Shown: positions 23,501-29,985 of the stretch, one piece after another
Layout of the letters: every line of letters begins with the position of its first letter
Position numbering within the stretch: position 1 is the first letter of the stretch
Source of the DNA: JBCBEX01 sp038528235
GTDB lineage: Bacteria > Bacteroidota > Rhodothermia > Rhodothermales > Rubricoccaceae
NCBI GenBank assembly: GCA_038528235.1
Contig: JBCBEX010000052.1
Coordinates: 1 to 33,162, forward strand
Direction of reading: 5' to 3'
DNA length: 33,162 nt
Notes under the pieces: generated by a model
Told to the model about the DNA's origin: nothing
Databases searched by the model: none
What the model saw: the letters and a program-made list of their open reading frames with translations, nothing else
Made by a program: the position numbers and the translations under genes

Positions 23501-25139
23501 CACGCCGCAGCTGAGCGCGTGGACGGCCGACCCGATGCTACTCAGCTTCCCGAGCGAAGCCGCCGCGGCACGCCTCGCGCCGGAGTATGAGCAGGCTTTC
23601 GCGTCCGCGCTCCAAAGCAGCGGCACGTCGGACACGGTCAACTGCGTCTACGCAATCCTCAGTTCGGCGGCCGATATCGTCCTCGACTTCATCCCCGGCG
23701 TCGGGTGCATCCGCAGCGCGGAGATCTTCCTCGGCAAGATTTTCCTGGACAGCATCAGCGGCGCGATGGCGTCCACGGAGGACCAACGCCTGGCCTACAT
23801 GTCACAGCTGCTGGTATCGATTGGCGGGCTCCTCCTCGACTGCGGGGCCGAGTTCATCCCAGCACTGAAGGCCGGCAAGGCAATCCTCAAGACGATGAAG
23901 GTGCTGCTCACGGGCGGCGCGGGAGTCGCCTCGGTGGCAGCCAACTGCGCGCCTGTGATGGACCGCTTCTTCGGCGTCAGTCACGACGCGCGGATCGTGG
24001 CGTCCATCGACCCGAACGACAAGCTCGGGCCGTCCGGCGCAGGCGACGCGCGCTACGTCAACGGCCGCGACCCGTTCAATTACCAGATCCGTTTTGAGAA
24101 CAAGCCTGTGGCGACCGCCCCTGCCCTCGAAGTGATCGTCGTAGACACCCTCGACACGGCTCGCTTCGACCTCGACACGTTCACGATGGGCACGGTCTAC
24201 TTCGGGACGTGGAGCTACACGCCGCCGCCGGGCCTCTCGGCGTTCACGACGACGCTCGACCTGCGCCCGGACAACAACCTCCTCGTGCAGGTCGACGCCG
24301 TGCTCGACCGCGCGACCGGCATCGCGACGTGGCGATTCACCGGCCTCGACCCCGTGACGCGCGCGTTGCCCGAGGACCCGTTCGCGGGCTTTCTGCCGCC
24401 CAACAACACGCCGCCTGAAGGCGACGGCGGCGTCTTCTTCCGCGTCGCGACGAAGGACGACCTCCCGTCCGGAAGCGTCGTCACCAACGAGGCGCGCATC
24501 TTCTTCGACCTCAACGAGCCCATCGATACGCCGCTGTGGTCGAACACGCTCGACTCGCAGGCCCCGTCGAGTGCGGTGGAAGACCTCGCCGGTGAGCAGA
24601 CGCGGGCGACGTTCCCGGTGTCGTGGTCCGGCGCGGACGACGCGGCGGGCGTGCAGTCCTACACCGTCTTCGTCTCGGTCGACGGCGGGCCGTACGACGT
24701 GTGGCTGCGGACCGATGCCGTAGGCGCGTCCTACACGGGCGAGGTCGGCAGCACGTACGCCTTCTACGCCGTCGCGCAGGACGCCGCGGGCAACCGCGAG
24801 GCCGAGCCTATGGAAGCCGACGCCGTCACAACCGTTGTCTCCGACGTGTCTGCTGAGGGCGACCCGACGCTGCCGACGGAGTTCGCGCTGGGGGGCAACT
24901 ACCCCAACCCGTTCAACCCCACCACGACCATCCGCTACGACCTGCCCTCCACGGAGCATGTCACGCTGGAGGTCTACGACATCGCCGGTCGCCGGGTGGC
25001 CGTCCTCCTCGACGGCGAGCAGGCCCCCGGCTTCCACGAGGTCCGCTGGGACGCGCGGACGTTTGCGAGCGGCGTCTACCTCTACCGGTTGCAGGCCGGC
25101 TCCTTCCGCGCCACCAAGCGCATGGTCCTGCTGCGCTGA
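20508..25139 (+). CDS. Giant surface protein: beta-helix, Calx-beta, CARDB-like, DUF7619, T9SS sorting domain
   Basis: A 1543-residue secreted protein. After a signal peptide (RLALAFLFPAFLFAAALSP...SFAQ) come a long region of short beta repeats rich in G, T and N (residues ~30-560; begins WSDATKWTPARVPGVGDQV), a TIG-like segment, a Calx-beta domain (682-793; FSLGGTATPFADY, DDGETVIVTL), another TIG-like segment, a CARDB-like domain (RYSVSVTNRGNADAVLVPLY), a hydrophobic cysteine-containing helical module (~1042-1165), a DUF7619 domain (1168-1345), an Fn3-like domain, and the sorting domain (1455-1543; YPNPFNPTTTIRY, VYDIAGRRVAVL, SGVYLYRL). A role in adhesion or matrix is likely but unproven. 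I chose the ATG at 20508 before the signal peptide. The C-terminal third is paralogous to the gene at 3-1640. Confidence 0.9.
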   Translation: MQRFVRLALAFLFPAFLFAAALSPAASFAQCSISWAEPANGLWSDATKWTPARVPGVGDQVCITTPGTYIVTLNASAEAGSLTIGAGSTDGEQRLRTSGGNVNLTLGGDLRVQTGGRFDFSYLLDVGGSVSITGGLLRMGSSTASIFRSDGLVEIAAGGELSVQGTLSAPTVLNNGLLRITERLTIEDGTVLDNRAELLHEGGGGGRSIAGDGELRNSGTLRKVNRGSVPIQVPLTNTGAIVVEEDNILIEAPSTHTGATLTVADDKLLRFQNGATHTFTTVTLGGTGTIEVNGTNTTLDAPNLEIPAGLTFELSSRAMFNGGSALTVRGTLETGFETTLAGTGTLTVAEDGMLDLQSTLDGWTLANVGTVDVTEGLTLQNAEIVNDGTLVLSASTRAINGTGRVVNRSDARKTSRFFFELAVPFVNEGTVDIEDGSLTITDMFENAEAGTLRGVGTLSLFNGTFENAGTVAPGLSPGRLQVAGTYPNGDGTLAIELGGTTAQTEYDVLGTSVAALDGTLAVSFIDGFAPQPGDAFTPITGQIEGTFAQFDGLVDAANGVTLYPSVGDFDQNFVLTTVMGVPTLGSSLTLETPVVETGAPRSLTLSGSGFAPDATFRLVCNGCADPVGAPEIPLGIRSMGPDLVEVVADLSAGGQLGTYDVVAEDPRGGRATGGPLTIAPGPLTITLDVTTPEASEDGRVPGVVTLRTNFALATPLVVPFSLGGTATPFADYVTSTTRSTVTIPAGARSVDLLIFPRNDADRDDGETVIVTLLPDASYTLGSTSRGTVTIADGAPSDAFDVFYVTPTTAGNEGTAFVRAVGQGFTEGASIELRNGGTVLAPQYTEAGADQVAGSFYLTGAPTGMWDVVVTSGSGPSETLAAAFTIENAVAPDLWVDVGGPPAVRPGRLARYSVSVTNRGNADAVLVPLYISLQKDPRIEAALEPLFDLGDLDTPPGFTDFGSWEEYETVLDTLDQIIYPLVLPLVPPGETVTLDFLAITPQLSAWTADPMLLSFPSEAAAARLAPEYEQAFASALQSSGTSDTVNCVYAILSSAADIVLDFIPGVGCIRSAEIFLGKIFLDSISGAMASTEDQRLAYMSQLLVSIGGLLLDCGAEFIPALKAGKAILKTMKVLLTGGAGVASVAANCAPVMDRFFGVSHDARIVASIDPNDKLGPSGAGDARYVNGRDPFNYQIRFENKPVATAPALEVIVVDTLDTARFDLDTFTMGTVYFGTWSYTPPPGLSAFTTTLDLRPDNNLLVQVDAVLDRATGIATWRFTGLDPVTRALPEDPFAGFLPPNNTPPEGDGGVFFRVATKDDLPSGSVVTNEARIFFDLNEPIDTPLWSNTLDSQAPSSAVEDLAGEQTRATFPVSWSGADDAAGVQSYTVFVSVDGGPYDVWLRTDAVGASYTGEVGSTYAFYAVAQDAAGNREAEPMEADAVTTVVSDVSAEGDPTLPTEFALGGNYPNPFNPTTTIRYDLPSTEHVTLEVYDIAGRRVAVLLDGEQAPGFHEVRWDARTFASGVYLYRLQAGSFRATKRMVLLR

Positions 25140-25187
25140 GGCAACCAGATGATGGAGAGCTAAGCCGATTACCACAGCGCTTCGGTC

Positions 25188-25303
25188 GGCTCCCCCCGTT
25201 TCGGTTGACAGTCGCTACGCTCCTGCATCAACCAAAACTGTCCCCCTCACACGTGAGGGGGACAGCTTGACCGCCGTTTCAGGCGCGTCAAGCGGGGGGA
25301 GCC
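25188..25303. repeat. Structured interspersed element, copy B
   Basis: A 116-bp element bounded by GGCTCCCCCCG and CGGGGGGAGCC. Left hairpin: GGTTGA (25203-25208) pairs TCAACC (25228-25233) around a loop with CAGTCGCTACGCTCC. Central hairpin: CTGTCCCCCTCAC / GTGAGGGGGACAG at 25238-25265. Right hairpin: CTTGAC / GTCAAG (25266-25292) with inner CGCC / GGCG. It may also end transcripts of the preceding gene. Confidence 0.88.
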
Positions 25304-25326
25304 GATGCGCTGGCGTGCTCTTCCAG

Positions 25327-25418
25327 CTACAGCCCGTACTTCTCGATCCGCCAGTAGAGCGACTTGCACGTGAGGCCGAGGTCATCGGCCGCGCGGGAGC
25401 CCTGGTTGATGTTAGGGT
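25327..25418 (-). pseudogene. Remnant of an NtrC-type 3' end (Fis HTH)
   Basis: On the minus strand this encodes SRAADDLGLTCKSLYWRIEK followed by YGL and a stop, a copy of the last ~25 codons of the intact regulator at 25437. By hand count about 7 of the first 73 bases differ, and two recognition-helix arginines are changed (RKS to CKS, RRI to WRI). Upstream similarity fades and there is no receiver or AAA+ part. The two stop codons are 110 bases apart. It is a duplication or the leftover of a deleted tandem paralogue. Confidence 0.82.
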
Positions 25419-25436
25419 GCCGCCGTGCCCTTACGG

Positions 25437-26822
25437 CTACAGTCCGTACTTCTCGATGCGTCGGTAGAGCGACTTACGCGTGAGGCCGAGGTCATCGGCG
25501 GCGCGGGAAATGTTGCCGCCGTGCTTCGAGAGGGCCTTGCGGATCACGGTCCGCTCGATCTCTTCGAGGTCGAGGCTGTCGAGCGCGAGGCGGTCCTTGC
25601 TCAGGTCGGGCGGCGCGGTGAAGTCGAGCACGTCGGGCTTGACGGTAGACCCGTCGGCGAGGATGACGGCGCGCTCCATGGTGTGCTGGAGTTCGCGGAC
25701 GTTGCCAGGCCAGCGGTAGCCGCGCAGCTTGTTGCGGGCGCTCGCGGCGATGTCGCGCACGGGCTTGTCGTACTTCTGCGCGTAGAGCTTGAGAAAGTGT
25801 TCGGCGAGGAGGTCGATGTCGTCCCCGCGCTCGCGCAGCGGCGGGAGCACGATCTCGACCGTGTTGATGCGGTAGAGGAGGTCCTGCCGAAACGCGCCCT
25901 CGCTGACCCGTTCGTAGAGCGGCGCGTTCGTCGCCGAGACGAGGCGCACGTCCACCGCGACCGGCGTGGGGGCCCCGACGCGCGTGACCTCGCGGCGCTG
26001 GAGCACGGTGAGCAGCTTCGCCTGCTGCGCCGCACCGATGTTGCCGATCTCGTCGAGGAAGAGCGTACCGCCCGAGGCCACCTCGAAGCGGCCTGCCCGA
26101 TCCGCATTGGCCCCGGTGAACGCGCCCTTCGTGTAGCCGAAGAGCTCGCTCTCGAAGAGGCTCTCCGTGAGCGCGCCGAGGTCGACCGCCACAAAGATCT
26201 CGTCGGCGCGGCGGGAGCGGCGGTGGATGGCCCGCGCGACAAGCTCCTTGCCGGTCCCGTTCTCCCCGAGGATGAGCACGTTCGCGTCGGTCGCCGCCAC
26301 CTTGTCGATGGTCGCGAAGACAGCCTGCATGGGGTCGCTCTCGCCGACGATGTCCTGGTAGGGCCGGTCGAGGTCGCGCGTGAGGTGGACTTGCCGGTCG
26401 CGTAGCGTGGCGACCTCCGCCTTCGTGCGCCGCAGCTGGATGCCGTTCTTGACCGTCGCCACCAGCTTCTCGTTTTGCCAGGGCTTCGTCACGAAGTCGG
26501 TGGCCCCACCCTTCATCGCCTCGACGGCCAGGCTCACGTCGCCGTAGGCCGTGATGAGGATGACGACGGCCTCGGGGTCGAGCTTCTGGACGTGCCCGAG
26601 CCAGGTCAGCCCCTCTTTCCCCGAGGAGGCGTCCTTGGTGAAGTTCATGTCGAGCAGCACCACGTCGTAGCGCTCCTCCCGGAGCAACGTCGGCAGCGCG
26701 TCGGGCCGCGTGGCCGTGTGGATCGTCTCGACGTGCGGCTTGAGGAGCAGCCGGATGGCCGTGAGCACGTCTTCGTTGTCGTCCACGACGAGGACGCTGC
26801 CGGTGCGGGCGGTGGGTTCCAT
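25437..26822 (-). CDS. NtrC-family sigma-54-dependent response regulator
   Basis: A 461-residue regulator with three domains: receiver (LVVDDNEDV, phospho-acceptor D58, T91, K113), sigma-54 AAA+ domain (Walker A GENGTGKE at 186-193, GAFTGA at 233-238, GGTLFLDEIGNI, LLYRINTVEIVLPPLRER) and a C-terminal Fis-type helix-turn-helix (GGNISRAADDLGLTRKSLYR). The intact GAFTGA loop shows it can activate sigma-54 RNA polymerase. The ATG at 26822 begins the receiver domain. It is divergent from the efflux cluster at 27127, the likely target. The sensor kinase usually found beside such regulators is absent. The gene is bracketed by copies B and C of the structured element and followed by a remnant of its own 3' end. 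Confidence 0.95.
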   Translation of the reverse strand: MEPTARTGSVLVVDDNEDVLTAIRLLLKPHVETIHTATRPDALPTLLREERYDVVLLDMNFTKDASSGKEGLTWLGHVQKLDPEAVVILITAYGDVSLAVEAMKGGATDFVTKPWQNEKLVATVKNGIQLRRTKAEVATLRDRQVHLTRDLDRPYQDIVGESDPMQAVFATIDKVAATDANVLILGENGTGKELVARAIHRRSRRADEIFVAVDLGALTESLFESELFGYTKGAFTGANADRAGRFEVASGGTLFLDEIGNIGAAQQAKLLTVLQRREVTRVGAPTPVAVDVRLVSATNAPLYERVSEGAFRQDLLYRINTVEIVLPPLRERGDDIDLLAEHFLKLYAQKYDKPVRDIAASARNKLRGYRWPGNVRELQHTMERAVILADGSTVKPDVLDFTAPPDLSKDRLALDSLDLEEIERTVIRKALSKHGGNISRAADDLGLTRKSLYRRIEKYGL

Positions 26823-26874
26823 GCAGGGGATGAAGGGGTAGGTGGGTTTGCGGGTGGGAGTATAGAGATGGAGC

Positions 26875-27009
26875 GGCTCCCCCCGTTCGTGTGGACAGTC
26901 GCTACGCTCCCATATCCACACAAACCGAAGGTTCACGCAGTAAACTGTCCCCCTCACTCGTGAGGGGGACAGCTTGCGCGCCGTCGCAGGCGTGCAAGCG
27001 GGGGGAGGC
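26875..27009. repeat. Structured interspersed element, copy C
   Basis: A ~135-bp element starting GGCTCCCCCCGT and ending CGGGGGGAG (last bases diverged). Left hairpin: GTGTGGA (26889-26895) pairs TCCACAC (26915-26921) around the same loop CAGTCGCTACGCTCC as copy B. Central hairpin at 26945-26972 is almost identical to copy B. Right hairpin: CTTGC / GCAAG (26973-26998) with inner CGCC / GGCG. About 20 extra bases lie between the left and central hairpins. It begins 53 bases upstream of the regulator's start codon. Confidence 0.88.
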
Positions 27010-27030
27010 GGCCAGGCAATGTGCGCGGTC

Positions 27031-27065
27031 GCCCGGCACGGTGTGCGGAAACGCACAGTCCGGGC
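27031..27065. promoter_or_regulatory. Candidate activator-binding palindrome (UAS)
   Basis: TGTGCG-GAAA-CGCACA (27042-27057) is a perfect 6-4-6 palindrome nested in a second pair GCCCGG (27031-27036) / CCGGGC (27060-27065). It lies in the divergent space between the sigma-54 activator and the efflux genes, about 85 bases before the predicted transcription start, the usual distance for an enhancer-type site. It would also fold as an RNA hairpin. Confidence 0.45.
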
Positions 27066-27109
27066 AGATCGTTTCGGCGATTTCGGCATGCTTTCGGGGG
27101 TTTGGCACG

Positions 27110-27126
27110 CTGGCACATCGGTTGAC
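27110..27126 (+). promoter_or_regulatory. Candidate sigma-54 (-24/-12) promoter of the efflux cluster
   Basis: CTGGCACA-TCGG-TTGAC compared with consensus YTGGCACG-N4-TTGCW. The -24 GG and the 10-base spacing are right, but the -12 GC reads GA. A second TTGGCACG lies eight bases upstream without a matching -12. If used, transcription would start near 27136, after the ATG at 27127. Confidence 0.35.
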
Positions 27127-28509
27127 ATGGGGACATCCACGACGCAGGCACCGCCGTCTGTGTCGAACGAGCCCAGCCCCAGCCCCATGGAAGCCCCTAC
27201 CAACCCAACCAGCGTCCTGACGCGGCCCATCCAGAGCGGAAGCTCCGGCGGCGGCGAAGGGATGGACCGCCGCGCCAAGAAGCGCCGCCTCACCCCCAAA
27301 CGCATCGCGATGGTCGTCGGCGGCCTCGCCATCCTTGCCCTCGTCGTCTGGGGGCTCTTTTTCCAGGACACCCGCCGCACGCTCAACGTCGAGCGCGACA
27401 AGATCACCGTCGCCACCATCGACCGTGGCACGTTCCAGGAGTACGTCTCCGTCACTGGCAACGCGCAGCCGATCAAGACGGTCTACCTCGACGCCGTCGT
27501 CGGCGGCCAAGTCGAGGAGCGCTACGTCGAGGAGGGCGCGATGGTGAGCGCGGGCCAGCCGCTGCTACGTCTCTCGAACGACCAGATGGAGTTGAACATG
27601 GCCAACTCCGAAGCTGCGCTCGAAGAGCAGGTGGACCGGTTCCGTAACACGCGCCTCAACCTCGACCAGAACGCGCTGCGCCTGCAGCAGCAGCTCGTCG
27701 AGACGAACTATCAGATCACGCGCCTCGAACGCGAGCACACCCGCAACGAGGAGCTGTTCGACCGCGGCGCCATCGCCCAGCAGGAGTATGAGCGCATCCG
27801 CGACGAGCTCGACTACCAGCGTCGGCTGCAGGAGCTCACGCGCGAGAGCTACCGCCAGGACTCGCTCGCCCGCGCCATCCAGCTCGGCCAAATCCAGGAG
27901 TCGCTCGGTCGCCTGCGCCAGAACCTCGTGCTCGTGCGCCGCAACGCGGAGAACCTCACGGTCCGCGCGCCCATCACGGGGCAACTTTCCGCGATGGATG
28001 TCGAAATAGGCGAACTCATGACCCAGGGATCCCGCATCGGACAGGTGGACCAACTCGACGGCTACAAAGTGCGCGTGCCCATCGACGAGTTCTGGATCGC
28101 GCGGGTCGCGCGCGGCCAGCGCGGCACGGTGGACGTGAGCGGCGAGACGTACACGCTCGACGTGAACCGGGTCTACCCGGAGGTCTCCAACGGCCGCTTC
28201 GAGGTGGACATGCTCTTCGTGGGCGAGACGCCGCGCATCCGGCGCGGGCAGAGCCTCCGCATCCGTCTCGAACTGGGCGACTCCGAGGAGGCGCTGCTCG
28301 TCCCGCGCGGCGGCTTCTACCAGACCACCGGCGGCAACTGGATCTTCGCCGTCTCCGAGGACGGCGGGATCGCCGAGAAGCGCACGATCCGCCTCGGCCG
28401 CCAGAACCCGCAGTTCTTCGAGGTCCTCGACGGCCTCCAGCCCGGCGACCGCGTGGTCACCTCCGGCTACGATACTTTCGGCGAAGCCGAGAAGCTCAAC
28501 CTCGAATGA
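27127..28509 (+). CDS. HlyD/MacA-like periplasmic adaptor of a tripartite efflux system
   Basis: About 460 residues. After a polar proline/serine-rich cytoplasmic tail come one membrane helix (IAMVVGGLAILALVVWGLFF), a first lipoyl half (YVEEGAMVSAGQPLLRLSND), a long coiled-coil hairpin (EEQVDRFRNTRLNLDQ through RRNAENL), a second lipoyl half (VRAPITGQLSAMDVEIGELM) and beta-barrel and membrane-proximal domains (LLVPRGGFYQTTGG, DGLQPGDRVVTSGYD). Such adaptors connect an inner-membrane pump to a TolC-like channel. The start is uncertain: ATG 27127, 27187 and 27262 are all in frame; if the candidate sigma-54 promoter is real, 27187 or 27262 is more likely. ATPase and permease genes follow. No TolC gene is in the window. 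Confidence 0.9.
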   Translation: MGTSTTQAPPSVSNEPSPSPMEAPTNPTSVLTRPIQSGSSGGGEGMDRRAKKRRLTPKRIAMVVGGLAILALVVWGLFFQDTRRTLNVERDKITVATIDRGTFQEYVSVTGNAQPIKTVYLDAVVGGQVEERYVEEGAMVSAGQPLLRLSNDQMELNMANSEAALEEQVDRFRNTRLNLDQNALRLQQQLVETNYQITRLEREHTRNEELFDRGAIAQQEYERIRDELDYQRRLQELTRESYRQDSLARAIQLGQIQESLGRLRQNLVLVRRNAENLTVRAPITGQLSAMDVEIGELMTQGSRIGQVDQLDGYKVRVPIDEFWIARVARGQRGTVDVSGETYTLDVNRVYPEVSNGRFEVDMLFVGETPRIRRGQSLRIRLELGDSEEALLVPRGGFYQTTGGNWIFAVSEDGGIAEKRTIRLGRQNPQFFEVLDGLQPGDRVVTSGYDTFGEAEKLNLE

Positions 28510-28593
28510 GTCGAAGGTTCCAGGTTCAAGGTCGCAGGTCTTCGGCCTTGGCCTCTTCGGACCTGCGACTTACGACCTTCGACCTGCGACTTT
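28509..28593. repeat. Inverted pair of 7-bp-period arrays between adaptor and ATPase genes
   Basis: The left arm (GTCGAAG, GTTCCAG, GTTCAAG, GTCGCAG) and right arm (GACCTGC, GACTTAC, GACCTTC, GACCTGC) are heptamer arrays in opposite sense. GTCGCAGGTC (28531-28540) pairs perfectly with GACCTGCGAC (28560-28569). It fills most of the 115-base gap inside the efflux cluster, so the mRNA would carry a stem-loop here. Confidence 0.72.
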
Positions 28594-28624
28594 ACTCTCG
28601 AACAACACAGCCCCACCCAACACC

Positions 28625-29323
28625 ATGATTCGCACCCAAGACATGAGCAAAGTCTACACGACCGACGAGGTCGAGACGACAGCGCTCAACTCCATCAGCG
28701 TCGAGATCCAGCGTGGCGAGTTCATCGCCATCATGGGGCCGTCCGGCTGCGGCAAGTCGACGCTCCTCAACATCCTCGGCATGCTCGACACGCCGTCGGG
28801 CGGCCACTATGTCTTTGACGGCGAGGACGTCTCGGGCTACTCCGAGCGCCAGCGCGCCGAACTGCGCAAGGGCACGCTCGGCTTCGTCTTCCAGAGCTTC
28901 AACCTGATCGACGAGCTGACGGTCTTTGAGAACGTCGAGTTGCCGCTGCTCTATCTCGGATTGGACAGCAAGGAGCGCAAGGAGCGCACCGAGGCCGCGC
29001 TCGACCGCGTGGCGATGGCGCACCGGCGCAACCACTTCCCGCAGCAGCTCTCGGGCGGCCAGCAGCAGCGCGTCGCGATCGCGCGCGCCGTGGTCGCCAA
29101 CCCGAAGCTCATCCTCGCGGACGAGCCAACGGGCAACCTCGACTCGACCAACGGCGACGAGGTGATGAAGCTGCTCAGCGAGATGAACGAGGCAGGCGCG
29201 ACCATCGTGATGGTCACCCACTCGCCCTCGGACGCGGAGTATGCCCACCGCGTGATCTACCTCTTCGACGGCCAGGTGGTGTCGGAGAACTTCATCCAGA
29301 AGGAGTACGCGCTCCCGCGCTAG
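28625..29323 (+). CDS. ABC transporter ATP-binding protein (MacB/LolD type)
   Basis: A 232-residue ATPase with Walker A GPSGCGKST, Q-loop FVFQSFNLIDELTV, signature LSGGQQQR, Walker B LILADEPTGNLDS and switch histidine in VTHSPSDA. The EPTGNLDS text and the short insert after beta-3 are typical of the MacB/LolD/FtsE branch, which powers mechanotransmission rather than classical substrate pumping. The partners are the adaptor just upstream and the FtsX-type permease at 29986. The ATG at 28625 is the natural start. Confidence 0.95.
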   Translation: MIRTQDMSKVYTTDEVETTALNSISVEIQRGEFIAIMGPSGCGKSTLLNILGMLDTPSGGHYVFDGEDVSGYSERQRAELRKGTLGFVFQSFNLIDELTVFENVELPLLYLGLDSKERKERTEAALDRVAMAHRRNHFPQQLSGGQQQRVAIARAVVANPKLILADEPTGNLDSTNGDEVMKLLSEMNEAGATIVMVTHSPSDAEYAHRVIYLFDGQVVSENFIQKEYALPR

Positions 29324-29343
29324 CGCCTTCCCTGTCTCGGGCG

Positions 29344-29364
29344 GGGCGGCCCCGGCGGCCGCCC
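29344..29364 (+). terminator. Very GC-rich hairpin after the ATPase gene
   Basis: GGGCGGCC / GGCCGCCC, a perfect 8-bp stem with a 5-base loop, 21 bases after the stop codon. With no T-run it may attenuate or protect the 3' end rather than terminate. Confidence 0.4.
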
Positions 29365-29392
29365 TACCCCTTCACCTCTACCTCGCCCTGTC

Positions 29393-29785
29393 ATGCGTAT
29401 CGCTTCGACGCTCCGCGCTACCGCCCTTCTCCTCGCCCTTCCTCTCTGGCTCGGCAGCGCTCCTGCTCCCGCCCCCGTCGACCCGTCGGCGCTCGTCGGC
29501 ACGTGGACCGTCGACCTCCGCCCGACACCTGACGCGCCAGCCTACACCCAGCCCTTTCGGGTAACCGCCGTACACGATGACGGCACCTTCGACGCGCTCT
29601 TCTACGGCGCGCCCGTCCAGGTCGCGCGCTACAACGCCGACTGGGACGTGCTCCACGTCGCCTTCGTGACGCGCGACAACTCGACGCGCTACCTCCACGC
29701 CGCCCGCCTTGTCGACGGGCAGCTCCACGGGACCACCCACGCGGTGGAACGCGGCTTCCTCTCCGTCTGGACGGCGGAGCAGTAG
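29393..29785 (+). CDS. Small secreted protein inside the efflux cluster
   Basis: A 130-residue protein with an N-terminal signal peptide (STLRATALLLALPLWLGSAPAPA). The mature ~100 residues are beta-rich: ALVGTWTVDLRP, YTQPFRVTAVHDDGTFDALFYG, VQVARYNADWDVLHVAFVT, TRYLHAARLVDGQLHGTTHA. The G-T-W start and alternating strands recall small lipocalin-like or DUF-type beta barrels, but I do not recognise a family. Its place between the ATPase and permease genes suggests a periplasmic accessory of the transporter; this is inferred from position only. Confidence 0.78.
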   Translation: MRIASTLRATALLLALPLWLGSAPAPAPVDPSALVGTWTVDLRPTPDAPAYTQPFRVTAVHDDGTFDALFYGAPVQVARYNADWDVLHVAFVTRDNSTRYLHAARLVDGQLHGTTHAVERGFLSVWTAEQ

Positions 29786-29847
29786 CCCATCCCCCTCACA
29801 CCCTTTGCGCGCTGGCGGTGCGCGGCCTGCCCTGGGGCTCGTGCAGT

Positions 29848-29876
29848 GCCGCTCACCGTCGGTGCGCAGCTTTTTT
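29848..29876 (+). terminator. Rho-independent-like terminator
   Basis: An imperfect stem GCcGCtCACC / GGTGcGCaGC (two mismatches) with a GTC loop, followed directly by six T. It lies 62 bases after the small secreted protein gene and before the permease gene, so the permease may need its own promoter or readthrough. Confidence 0.5.
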
Positions 29877-29881
29877 GTCGA

Positions 29882-29985
29882 AGGTCACAACAGGTCACAC
29901 GACCTGGGATGCCCCTGGCCGCGACTCGATCCCCGCACTGTCGCCTGGCACCGCCGTCCGGCACTGCACGTCTGGCTTGTGACCT
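29882..29985 (+). promoter_or_regulatory. Permease leader with tandem AGGTCACA motifs and inverted repeats
   Basis: AGGTCACAAC and AGGTCACACG stand in tandem at 29882-29901. CAGGTC-ACAC-GACCTG (29891-29906) is a 6-bp hairpin. AGGTCACAA (29882-29890) is the exact complement of TTGTGACCT (29977-29985), which abuts the permease ATG, so the leader can fold back on the start site. This could be an operator or an RNA control element. Confidence 0.45.

Noticed and set aside
23802..25175. 457-codon minus-strand frame
   Set aside because: Opposite the well-supported DUF7619 and sorting domains of the large surface protein; no motif of its own.
25188..27009. Composite transposon made of elements B and C
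   Set aside because: No transposase or integrase lies between them and no target-site duplications are visible, so only a recombination-prone bracket is claimed.
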